This document shows, one piece after another, positions 1 to 9,115 of a stretch of 64,000 nucleotides of DNA. Below the pieces are notes generated by a model. It searched no databases. It saw only the letters and a program-made list of their open reading frames with translations, and was not told the origin of the DNA. The stretch is from Rhynchopus sp. YZ270_cl-10 (Eukaryota; Euglenozoa; Diplonemea; Diplonemida; Diplonemidae). The stretch is from contig OZ037869.1 of assembly GCA_964035575.1 (NCBI GenBank), positions 1,426,001-1,490,000 on the forward strand. Direction: 5' to 3'. Each line of letters starts with the position of its first letter. Position 1 is the stretch's first letter. The position numbers and the translations under genes were made by a program.

Positions 1-520
1 AGAATGCTTTTTTTGTGGTTTCTTTTCTTCTTCTTCTCTTCTTCTTCGAAACGGTTTTCTTCGGTTTCATAATGTTTGTTTTATTCTTCTTCTTTTTTTA
101 AACCGGAGGGAAAAATACCTTTTGGTTTTTCTCCAAAATCAGGAATTATGCGAAGTCGCATAACTCGGCCTTGGTAGCTATTTCCCTGTTTCATATCCAT
201 TCTTTTCCTTTAGAAAGTTACACATGTTTGTTTGTTTTTGAAGGTTTCTGTGTGTCCTCAATGAGTTTAACACTTCTTTGCCCATACACACGCGGAAGAC
301 TTTTCTTTTCTTTTCTTTTCCCAGCACGAACACACGAATCTATGTCAAGTAGCTTGCTTGCTTGCAAGTTATCACATACCAGTTCGTTTAGAGTGCGCAG
401 TTTTTGTCACTATCTGTTTGCGTCTCTCTTTTTCTTTTCGAGGCGTTTTTCTTCTGTTTCACAATGTGTTATAACGGATTTTTCTTTTGTTTTTTTCCTT
501 TTTTCCTTTTTCCCTTTTGT
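1..520. repeat. T-rich spacer with 5' module of composite repeat, copy A
   Basis: The first 200 bases are T-rich with no gene. From about 217 the sequence matches positions near 3066, 7582 and 24330, with shared blocks such as GAAGGTTTCTGTGTGTCCTC and a run of TTTTC repeats. This is the 5' module of a composite repeat present several times in the window. Short reading frames across it are low-complexity Phe/Ser/Leu translations of T-rich DNA and are not genes. Confidence 0.75.
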
Positions 521-876
521 TTTTTCAACCTACCTTCCTTCACCCCCCCTGTAAGGGTAACCGTAGGTGAAGTAAGGTATAGTATTGAAATCGATGTGGG
601 GGGGGAGTAAAGGGTCAATTTTACAAAACCAGATTTTGAGGAAAATTTTAGCCGAAAATGGGCCCCACGTATAAGCAACCGGGCTCATATTTCTCAAAAA
701 TTAAGTGGTCAAAAAATTGTCCAATTTTCGAGATTGACCCCACCACTGCACGGGCGGAGTCCAAAAATGCAAATAAGGACCCTTTTTAATTTGTTCTCTT
801 GAAATGTATAATTTCATGTTTTCGCGAAAAAAATTACAACTGATCCCTACAAGGGTTGAAGGAAGGTGGTTGAAAA
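521..876. mobile_element. Short TIR element (family E3), copy 1
   Basis: The left end TTTTTCAACCTACCTTCCTT and the right end near 852-876 (GGTTGAAGGAAGGTGGTTGA) are imperfect inverted repeats of about 22 bases. The body matches the array at 37167-38041 and, more distantly, a broken copy at about 6270-6393 plus 7056-7100. There is no coding capacity, so it looks like a non-autonomous DNA element. A target-site duplication is not evident here. Confidence 0.6.
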
Positions 877-893
877 CAACAGTAACAACAAGG

Positions 894-1331
894 ACAAGTA
901 ATTGCTAAGGAAAAACGGGTGTGATGTGGAAAACTCCGCGCGATTTTCGAAACCACCGTAGTATCCTGGCGATTTGCTGGAGGTGCTGATGTGCCTGGTG
1001 TGATCGATGTGTTGTAGTCTGTGCATTCTGTGTTCCCTCCGCACTGCTCCAACGACGACGACAATGTGGGGAGCCTGTGGACAAAACGAGCTGGAACACG
1101 CCGAGCCTGCCGAGCTGACGTCAAACAACGCTATCGAGCAGATGGTGCTGGACGAAGAGGACAGCCCCCCTTCTTTAACGTTTCAGATGCTGGCGTCCCA
1201 GTGGGTCTGGCAGCTTACGAAGAGCGTTAGCATACCTGCAGAAGAGCAGAATGCTGGGCGTGTTGTAGATTATTTCTACAGGATGGAGTTCCACATCACA
1301 CCCCGTTTTTTTTCCGATAGCAATTACTTGT
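894..1331. mobile_element. TIR element (family E4), long copy with GC-rich interior
   Basis: The ends are inverted repeats: ACAAGTAATTGCT at 894 and AGCAATTACTTGT at 1319-1331, with pairing continuing about 40 bases inward through the GGGTGTGATGTGG / CCACATCACACCC region. The ~345-bp interior is GC-richer than the surroundings and has an open frame (about 1064-1284) with balanced residue use. The interior may therefore be captured host sequence. A second copy at 38059-38201 keeps the ends but lacks most of this interior. Confidence 0.6.
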
Positions 1332-1349
1332 TTTTTTTTTGTTTTTGCA

Positions 1350-1453
1350 GGTGCACGGTGGAGTCTGTCCTGCTTGGAGTGTGTAAATAACAGACTTACT
1401 CCCTGAGTCCGACAAAGGGCTCCGACATTTCCAGGACATACTCCACCGTGTGT
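1350..1453. repeat. Short inverted-repeat pair
   Basis: GCACGGTGGAGTCTGTCCTG at 1351-1370 is matched in inverse orientation by CAGGACATACTCCACCGTGT at 1433-1452, giving a stem of about 20 bases with one or two mismatches and a 60-base loop. It may be the core of another small fold-back element. Confidence 0.45.
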
Positions 1454-1458
1454 CAACA

Positions 1459-2574
1459 AAAGTGAACAACACTCATGTGCGGACTACCCTGCCTGGCCCC
1501 TAGCTACCACACAAGAAAATATAGCAAAAATAAATGTCACAAGGTGTACCCACAGCACAAGTTTCGTCTTGGATACCGAGTAACGTGATCCCTCCCCACG
1601 TCTGGAGCCTCACTGCACTCGGTTTGCAGACGACTACGTGCAACGTTTGTACTCCTTTTACTTTTTTGAAGATGTGTGCACGAGAGGCACATTCATTTTT
1701 CAAAGTGTTCTTAGTGTACACGTCGTATTCGGCAAAATGCTCGAGCCCCATATGAACGGTCGCGCGTCTGCGTATCCGTCCCCTGGCTTGTTTCCCTCTC
1801 TTTTGTGCTCCGCGATGCTTTCTGTATTTCTGGCAAACACATACTGTAAATATGATAATTTACTGTATGAAGTCAACACAAAAAGTGGAAGCATTTTCCC
1901 TTTCCCCGTTTTGTAGTCTTTTGAGCAACAAAAGCAACGCGTAATGAGTCCCTCGCATCTGGCTTGGGGGTTCTCAAATTCACTTTTTTGTTTGTTTGTT
2001 TTGCTGAGAATTTTTCAAGATCTAGACTTTGCGGACCGCAAGTCACTTGAGTGGCCCGCACGTTTCAACTACTCTTTTTCCTGATCTCGTGGAAGACGCT
2101 TGGCTGAGTTGTGGCATCTTCATCAGAAGCATGTCTCATCTCATAACCTGTCACCACGGTATCTGGGTGCTAGAGTAATGATAATGACAATACAACAAAG
2201 AAAAGCCACACCCAACCCTCTTTCCCCCTTTTGTGCGTTTATCCGTGAATCATTCTCACATCCAACAGGCCTCATGTGGCTTTGCACTATTCTTCCTTCT
2301 TACTGCACACCTGTTGCCTCCACGTGGCGCACTGTGCAGCAGATGACACAACACAGCAGCACGTACCTCTGTGGCATGCTGAAACACAGTCTTCTTACAA
2401 CAGACTGCACTGCTGACAGGGAAAAGCCCCCTCTTCAAGCACACAGCCCTGCTCTCTTTTGTCCCCCTCCACTCCCCATCCCCTCCGCTCACCTGCTCCT
2501 CCCCACTCTACAACACCTCACGCAGTTTACACTACACCCCTCCCCCTTATCCCCTACACCTTATCCCCGGACAT
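1459..2574 (+). repeat. Composite repeat unit, copy A core and upstream module
   Basis: This stretch matches 3295-4396, 7900-8830 and 26692-27175 almost base for base in its first part. The last part (about 2077-2387) also matches 8525-8830, 19559-19744 and 24770-25090. It ends in a long pyrimidine-rich tract (2430-2570) directly before the ankyrin relic. No protein can be supported in it. The T/C-rich end looks like a 5' region with splice-acceptor character rather than coding DNA. Confidence 0.75.
1665..1704 (+). other. Dispersed hairpin motif (CACGAGAG core)
   Basis: TTTGAA and TTCAAA flank an inner stem GTGTGC/GCACAT closing over the core ACGAGAG. The same arrangement occurs at 8114, 11577, 22472 and 26821, with variants at 13655, 14047, 45698 and 51632. 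In the otherwise identical copy B (near 3510) the hairpin is missing. Function unknown. Confidence 0.5.
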
Positions 2575-2826
2575 ATGTCGATCATGAAGTACCTTGCTGC
2601 AGGGGTGTCGGTGAATGTTCAAGATACCATGCCTCTCACCGGAGCGGAGAACGTTGAAGAATCAAGGATTGCGTTGTATTTGCGTACGAAGGGGGGGAAG
2701 AGGACAGGGGAAATGGCGTTGGGCGGTGCGGAGGTGGATGTGGACGACCACGACTGCGATCACCGCTACCCACGTCACCTCGCTGTGGAAGAGGGGCATA
2801 TTGAAACAGTAAAAATCCTAGTCGAA
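2575..2826 (+). pseudogene. Ankyrin-repeat gene relic, copy A
   Basis: The open frame starts MSIMKYLAAGVSVNVQD and later reads HLAVEEGHIETVKILVE. These are recognisable halves of ankyrin repeats (the usual pattern is ...GADVNAQD..TPLHLAAENGHLEIVKLLVE). The middle (about 30 residues) does not fit the repeat, and the frame runs into T-rich DNA after VKILVE. It is therefore a fragment of an ankyrin-repeat gene truncated at the 3' end and perhaps the 5' end. A nearly identical copy is at 4397-4648, with a few amino-acid differences. A first exon of a larger spliced gene cannot be excluded, but no downstream ankyrin exon is visible. Confidence 0.55.
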
Positions 2827-3035
2827 GTTTGCAACTATTTCAATACCCTGTTCGGTTATAGTGCGCAGTTTGTGTTGCTTTGTGTTTGCGTCTTTTTTTC
2901 TTTTTCTTTTAGAGGCGTTTTTCTTCTGTTTCAAAATGGTTTTGTTTTTTTCCTTCTTTTTTTCATGTACATTATTTTCGTTTAGAAAAGACTGCACATG
3001 AAATATTCTTTTTTTCTTTTATATCCCGTGGGTGG

Positions 3036-4396
3036 GTGGGGACAACTTTAGTTAAGTTACGTTACACATGTTTGTTTGTTCTTGAAGGTTTCTGTGTGTC
3101 CTCAATGAGTTTACCACTTCTTTGCCCGTGCACACGCGGAAGACTTTTCTTTTCTTTTCTTTTCCCAGCACGAACACACGAATCTATGTCAAGTAGCTTG
3201 CTTGCTTGCAAGTTACTACATACCAGTTCGTTTAGAGTGCGCAGTTTTTGTGGTTGGATTTTTCTTTTTCTTTTTCTTTTTTGCAGGTGTCTAACAAAAG
3301 TGAACAACACTCATGTGCGGACTACCCTGCCTGGCCCCTAGCTACCACACAAGAAAATATAACAAAAATAAATGTCACAAGGTGTACCCACAGCACAAGT
3401 TTCGTCTTGGATACCGAGTAACGTGATCCCTCCCCACGTCTGGAGCCTCACTGCACTCGGTTTGCAGACGACTACGTGCAACGTTTGTACTCCTTTTACT
3501 TTTTTGAAGATGTTTATTTAGTGTACACGTCGTATTCGGCAAAATGCTCGAGCCCCATATGAACGGTCGCGCGTCTGCGTATCCGTCCCCTGGCTTGTTT
3601 CCCTCTCTTTTGTGCTCCGCGATGCTTTCTGTATTTCTGGCAAACACATACTGTAAATATGATAATTTACTGTATGAAGTCAACACAAAAAGTGGAAGCA
3701 TTTTCCCTTTCCCCGTTTTGTAGTCTTTTGAGCAACAAAAGCAACGCGTAATGAGTCCCTCGCATCTGGCCTGGGGGTTCTCAAATCCACTTTTTTGTTT
3801 GTTTGTTTTGCTGAGAATTTTTCAAGATCTAGACTTTGCGGACCACAAGCCACTTGAGTGGCCCGCACGTTTCAACTACTCTTTTTCCTGATCTCGTGGA
3901 AGACGCTTGGCTGAGTTGTGGCATCTTCATCAGAAGCATGTCTCATCTCATAACCTGTCACCACGGTATCTGGGTGCTAGAGTAATGATAATGACAATAC
4001 AACAAACAAAAGCCACGACCAACCCTCTTTCCCCCTTTTGTGCGTTTATCCGTGAATCATTCTCACATCCAACAGGCCTCATGTGGCTTTGCACTATTCT
4101 TCCTTCTTACTGCACACCTGTTGCCTCCACGTGGCGCACTGTGCAGCAGATGGCACAACACAGCATCACGCACCTCTGTGGCATGCTGAAACACAGTCTT
4201 CTTACAACAGACTGCACTGCTGACAGGGAAAAGCCCCCTCTTCAAGCACACAGCCCTCCTCTCTTTTGTCCCCCTCCACTCCCCATCCCCTCCGCTCACC
4301 TGCCCCTCCCCACTCTACAACACCTCACGCAGTTTACACTACACCCCTCCCCCTTATCCCCTACACCTTATCCCGTCTACTTCCTTCTAAGGACAT
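3036..4396 (+). repeat. Composite repeat unit, copy B
   Basis: This tandem copy of unit A has the 5' module at 3060-3290, the core at 3290-3880 and the upstream module at 3880-4390. It lacks the E3 and E4 insertions of copy A and the hairpin present at 1665. About 17 bases (CTACTTCCTTCTAAG region) stand before the ankyrin frame that copy A does not have. It shows that A and B arose by tandem duplication before the TIR elements entered A, or that B lost them. Confidence 0.75.
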
Positions 4397-4648
4397 ATGT
4401 CGATCATGAAGTACCTTGCTGCAGGGGTGTCGGTGAATGTTCAAGATACCACGCCTCTCACCGGAGCGGAGAACGTTGAAGAAGCAAGGATTGCGTTGTA
4501 TTTGCGTACGAAGGGGGGGAAGAGGACAGGGCAAATAGCGTTGGGCGGTGCGGATGTGGATGTGGACGACCACGACTGCAATCACCACTACCCACGTCAC
4601 CTCGCTGTGGAAGAGGGGCACATGGAAGCAGTAAAAATCCTAGTCGAA
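4397..4648 (+). pseudogene. Ankyrin-repeat gene relic, copy B
   Basis: This is the counterpart of the relic at 2575, reading MSIMKYLAAGVSVNVQD and HLAVEEGHMEAVKILVE, with the same abrupt end into T-rich sequence. The two copies differ at a handful of residues (for example T/M, A/S, Q/E, D/E), so the duplication is recent. No domain beyond about one and a half ankyrin repeats is visible. Fragment or first exon; function unknown. Confidence 0.55.
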
Positions 4649-5589
4649 GTTTGCAACTATTTCAATACCCTGTTCGGTTATAGTGCGCAGTTTGTGTTCC
4701 TATGTGTTTGCGTCTTTTTTTCTTTTTCTTTTAGAGGCCTTTTTCTTCTGTTTCAAAATGGTTTTGTTTTTTTCCTTCTTTTTTTCATGTACATTATTTT
4801 CGTTTAGAAAAGACTGCACATGATATGATCTTTTTTTCTTTTACAACCCGTGGGTGGGTGGGGACAACTTTAGTTTTGTTACGTTACGGTGGTGTGTTCC
4901 GGGGTATCGGAAAATACAAATTTTCACCAATCTTCACCAATCTTCACAAGTTTTCACAAATTTTCACAACATAATTTTTGGCCATTTTTTTGTGAAGGAT
5001 TGTGAAGAGTTGTGAAGAGTTGTGAATAGTTGTGAAGAGTTGTGAAGAGTTGTGAATTGAAATGAAAATTTGGATGAAAAAAACACAGATGTTGTGAAGA
5101 TTTGTGAAGAGTTGTGAACAGTTGTGAAGAGTTGTGAATTGGAGGGAAAAAAAGGGGGGTGTTTTTTTCCAGGGGTTTTTGCAGGACTGGTCAGGTAAAG
5201 TGTGCTGTGCAGAGGGCTAGCTAGCCTGGGTCTGTGGGTCAAGCTGGCCGTACCACCCCACCCCCTGTGCGGAGGAGGACGACGGAAGTCCGCGGCGTGT
5301 TCGTTTGTTGCCTTTTTTTTTTTCAACATGTTCACAACTCTCAAGAAAGTAGCGTACCGTGCGCCTGCGACGCAGCTAAAAATTACGAGCGGTAGCCCAC
5401 AGCTCTACCCGAAATGTTGCGTACCGTGGCTTCGCTAGAAAAGTTTTGTACCAGTGGCACTACCACTTGTTTCCCTGTTTTTTGTACCGTTTTACTCAAA
5501 ACACAGCTGGGCACAACTAGCACCATACTCACCTGAACTGTGCCTATATTAGGCACAATTTCAGCACACTTTCAGCACACGTACACATT

Positions 5590-5634
5590 GGGGCCATATT
5601 CTGAGCAAGAATTACCCCCACTAGTTATCAAACA
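5590..5634 (+). repeat. Dispersed GGCCATATTCTG repeat, copy 1
   Basis: The block GGCCATATTCTG-AGCAAGAATTACCCCCACTAG is repeated with variation at 45770, 45902 and 49848, the last three inside introns. It is a short dispersed sequence of about 45 bases with no coding content. Confidence 0.5.
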
Positions 5635-5707
5635 CACGTACACACAATTAACCACAATTACACCTAAGTTGCTCTGGGGAAAAAAATGGTACACCACCCG
5701 ACAGGAC

Positions 5708-5797
5708 TACTGTACTGTACTGTACTGTACTGTACTGTACTGTACTGTACTGTACTGTACTGTACTGTACTGTACTGTACTGTACTGTACTGTACTG
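5708..5797. repeat. (CTGTA)n microsatellite
   Basis: About 18 perfect copies of the five-base unit TACTG run without interruption. It lies inside the 2.7-kb TIR element. The Leu-Tyr-Cys-Thr-Val reading frame across it is a by-product of the repeat. Confidence 0.95.
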
Positions 5798-6393
5798 CCG
5801 AATGCTCTAATTAGAGTCTGATTAGAGCGCAATGCATATTTAACCGGTGTTTAAAAACAAGGAGCCAGACAGTTCACCTTCGGGCCCGTTAACTACGGTG
5901 CCACAGTTGGCCCAGCTGGTCACTTTATTCCCAGGAAGTAAAAAACCCGTGAATGAGGGAACGATAAATAAGGGTAACTGAAGGGGGAAATTGAATTTTG
6001 ATGAGCCCAAAAACAAGGTTTTCTGGTACCGTTGTCAAAATCTCTGCCCACACCCACTCCCCGAGAGAACCAACAATTCTCTAGCTGACTTCTTTAATAA
6101 TCCCCACCAAAAAGGCGGATAAGACGAAAGGAGACGAAGTAACCGCCAAGGACTCACCAGTGCGTCGATCCATCATGTATGAGAGATGCAAAACAACCAC
6201 CGCCATAATAGAATTAACCTGTAGGTTAACCTCACACAGGACAGTCTCGTCGCCCACAAAGGTCAATAATACACTCCGGATTTTGGGGACAATTTTTGAC
6301 CGAAAATGGGCCGCCTATTAGTGACCGGGCTCATATTTTCCGAAATTTAAGAGGTCATAAAATTGTCCAATTTTCAACGTCGGCCCCACCACT

Positions 6394-7055
6394 CATACTT
6401 GGACCGCCCGAAATATATTTCGGGCATTTCGGGCGGATTAGGGGCGGATTTCGGGCGATTTTGTGCGCCCGAATTTGCCCGAAAACGCCCGAAATGCAGA
6501 TTTCGGGCGGATTCGGGCACTTTTTCCTTAGTGAAAACCGACTAGGTAGGGTTCTATTCATTTTTGCAAAAAACTTTTTATATTTGGAAATATTTGATGT
6601 CAAATCTGTCAAAATAAGCAAGAATCGAAAACTTTTGTACACCTGAGTGCACTTTGGGAATCACCACCAAATCACGGGTTTTCTGACTATCATTTGCTTA
6701 TTCCCACCCAAAACACACTATGAACCGGGGTTTCACCATTTTTTCGTATTTCAGGGTGAATTTTTGTGAATTGTCGGGTCACAGGGTGGTTCTGACCCAT
6801 TCTCGGGGTGTTTCAGACTTTTTGCTCAATTTTTTTTTCTTTGAACAAATTTTGTGCTGCCGAATTTTGGCATGCTTCCCAGCACACATAAGATACTCCA
6901 GTGCACCGATTGTGCGCCCGAATTCGCCCGAATTACGTATAAATTCCCTTTAAAACGCCCGAAATATATTTCGGGCACATTTCGGGCGCTCGGGACCCGC
7001 GCCCGAAAAATCCGCCCGAATTCGCCCGAAAATTTTTTCGGGCGGTCCAAGTATG
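6394..7055. mobile_element. Nested 662-bp TIR element with ACCACT target duplication
   Basis: The left end CATACTTGGACCGCCCGAAA and the right end TTTCGGGCGGTCCAAGTATG are perfect 20-base inverted repeats. ACCACT occurs at 6388-6393 and 7056-7061. The joined flanks restore the E3-family sequence ...CCCCACCACTGCACGG..., so it inserted into an E3 copy inside the larger element. Its subterminal regions are packed with GCCCGAA / TTCGGGC submotifs in both orientations, probably binding sites for a transposase encoded elsewhere. No coding frame of note. Confidence 0.8.
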
Positions 7056-7290
7056 ACCACTGCACGGGGATCCCAAAAATGCAATACAAGTCAAAAAGTT
7101 GAAAAAAAAACACACCTAAAAACACATGGCCCAAGAATGGCCCAAAAGGGTCCAAATCGTCCCGTCAGCCGCACCATTTTAGGCACTTTTTGCACATAGA
7201 ACCTCCTGTGTTGCCAACCAACGTCCTCCAAAAGGTGTCCTGTACCTACCTGGGTACCTGGGTGCCCAGGCACCACCCAGACTTCGCCAC

Positions 7291-7535
7291 TTCACAACTC
7301 TTCACAACTCTTCACAACTCTTCACAACTCTTCACAACTCTTCACAACTCTTCACAACTCTTCACAACTCTTCACAACTCTTCACAACTCTTCACAACTC
7401 TTCACAACTCTTCACAACTCTTCACAACTTTTCACAACTCTTCACAACTCTTCACATACACGTTTTTGTGAAAATTTGTGAAGAGTTGTGAAGAGTTGTG
7501 AATACTTGTGAAGAGTTGTGAAGAGTTGTGAATTG
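7291..7535. repeat. Minisatellite TTCACAACTC with inverted partner
   Basis: Sixteen 10-base units TTCACAACTC (one variant) fill 7291-7450. They are followed at about 7468-7535 by the reverse-complement unit GAGTTGTGAA. The same motif in inverse orientation lies at 4970-5145 near the other end of the 2.7-kb element. The arrays are subterminal repeats of that element and can fold back on each other. Confidence 0.9.
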
Positions 7536-7580
7536 AAATGAAAATTTGTATTTTTCGATACCCCGGAACACACCATTACG

Positions 7581-8654
7581 TACGTTTGTTTGTTTTTGAA
7601 GGTTTCTGTGTGTCCTCAATGAGTTTAACACTTCTTTGCCCGTACACACGCGGAAGACTTTTCTTTTCTTTCTTTTCCCAGCACGAACTCACGAATCTAT
7701 GTCAAGTAGCTTGCTTGCTTGCAAGTTACTACATACCAGTTCGTTTAGAGTGCGCAGTTTTTGTCACTATCTGTTTGCGTCTCTCTTTTTATTTTCGAGA
7801 CGTTTTTCTTCTGTTTCATAATGTGTCATAACGTATTTTTGTTTTTTTTTTGTTTTTTTTTCCTTTTTCCTTTTCCCCTTTTTTTTTGATTTTGCAGGTG
7901 TCTAACAAAAGTGAACAACACTCATGTGCGGACTACCCTGCCTGGCCCCTAGTTACCACACAAGAAAATATAACAAAAATAAATGTCACAGGGTGTACCC
8001 ACAGCACAAGTTTCGTCTTGGATACCGAGTAACGTGATCCCTCCCCACGTCTGGAGCCTCACTGCACTCGGTTTGCAGACGACTACGTGCAACGTTTGTA
8101 CTCCTTTTACTTTTTTGAAGATGTGTGCACGAGAGGCACATTCATTTTTCAAAGTGTTCTTAGTGTACACGTCGTATTCGGCAAAATGCTCGAGCCCCAT
8201 ATGAACGGTCGCGCGTCTGCGTATCCGTCCCCTGGCTTGTTTCCCTCTCTTTTGTGCTCCGCGATGCTTTCTGTATTTCTGGCAAACACATACTGTAAAT
8301 ATGATAATTTACTGTATGAAGTCAACACAAAAAGTGGAAGCATTTTCCCTTTCCCCGTTTTGTAGTCTTTTGAGCAACAAAAGCAACGCGTAATGAGTCC
8401 CTCGCATCTGGCTTGGGGGTTCTCAAATTCACTTTTTTGTTTGTTTGTTTTGCTGAGAATTTTTCAAGATCTAGACTTTGCGGACCGCAAGTCACTTGAG
8501 TGGCCCGCACGTTTCAACTACTCTTTTTCCTGATCTCGTGGAAGACGCTTGGCTGAGTTGTGGCATCTTCATCAGAAGCATGTCTCATCTCATAACCTGT
8601 CACCACGGTATCTGGGTGCTAGAGTAATGATAATGACAATACAACAAACAAAAG
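7581..8654 (+). repeat. Composite repeat unit, copy C (5' module and core)
   Basis: This resumes the unit interrupted by the 2.7-kb element: 5' module 7581-7890, core 7895-8520, hairpin at 8114-8153. It continues without a break into the segment that forms the upstream region of the first HSP70 gene. No coding region is supported. Confidence 0.7.
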
Positions 8655-9115
8655 CCACGACCAACCCTCTTTCCCCCTTTTGTGCGTTTATCCGTGAATC
8701 ATTCTCACATCCAACAGGCCTCATGTGGCTTTGCACTATTCTTCCTTCTTACTGCACACCTGTTGCCTCCACGTGGCGCACTGTGCAGCAGATGGCACAA
8801 CACAGCAGCACGCACCTCTGTGGCATGATGATCTATCAGCAGTCTCCCTCTTCCGAATGGCTTTGACGAATGCCTGCGACTACGAACCTGGGACACGTTG
8901 TTGTCCTACTTGCGCTGACCACATGTGCTCTCTGTGTTGTATGTGTACGTTGTGTCGTCTTTGTTTCTTTTCGTTCATGCGTTGCGTGACGTTATTCACC
9001 ACAAGATTCACTTCTTCTTTCCATCTCAACACATGTGCTACAACTTCTCACTCACTCCTTCAGGTCTGATCAACACACTTTTACTACACAAAAAAAAGCA
9101 AAAAAATCAGCAAAA

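Larger units (their letters stand above)
4889..7575. mobile_element. 2.7-kb TIR element with TTACG target duplication, no visible transposase
   Basis: Left end GTGGTGTGTTCCGGGGTATC and right end GATACCCCGGAACACACCA are inverted repeats extending about 36 bases. TTACG stands at 4884-4888 and again at 7576-7580. Removing the element and one TTACG restores a sequence matching the uninterrupted unit near 24318, which confirms the insertion. Just inside the TIRs are inverted arrays of the 10-mer TTCACAACTC (4921-5145 and 7291-7535). The interior carries a CTGTA microsatellite, a broken E3 copy and a nested 662-bp element. No long coding frame is present, so it is probably non-autonomous. Confidence 0.75.

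Noticed and set aside
171-554. Phe/Ser-rich open frames in the first kilobase
   Set aside because: They are translations of TTTTC-rich repeats that recur in several copies with frame-changing differences.
5540-5821. Open frame with a Leu-Tyr-Cys-Thr-Val repeat
   Set aside because: It is produced by the five-base microsatellite and lacks any coding composition outside it.
7291-7535. Possible CRISPR-like array
   Set aside because: The repeats are 10 bases, contiguous and without spacers, in a eukaryotic genome. They are subterminal repeats of a transposon.
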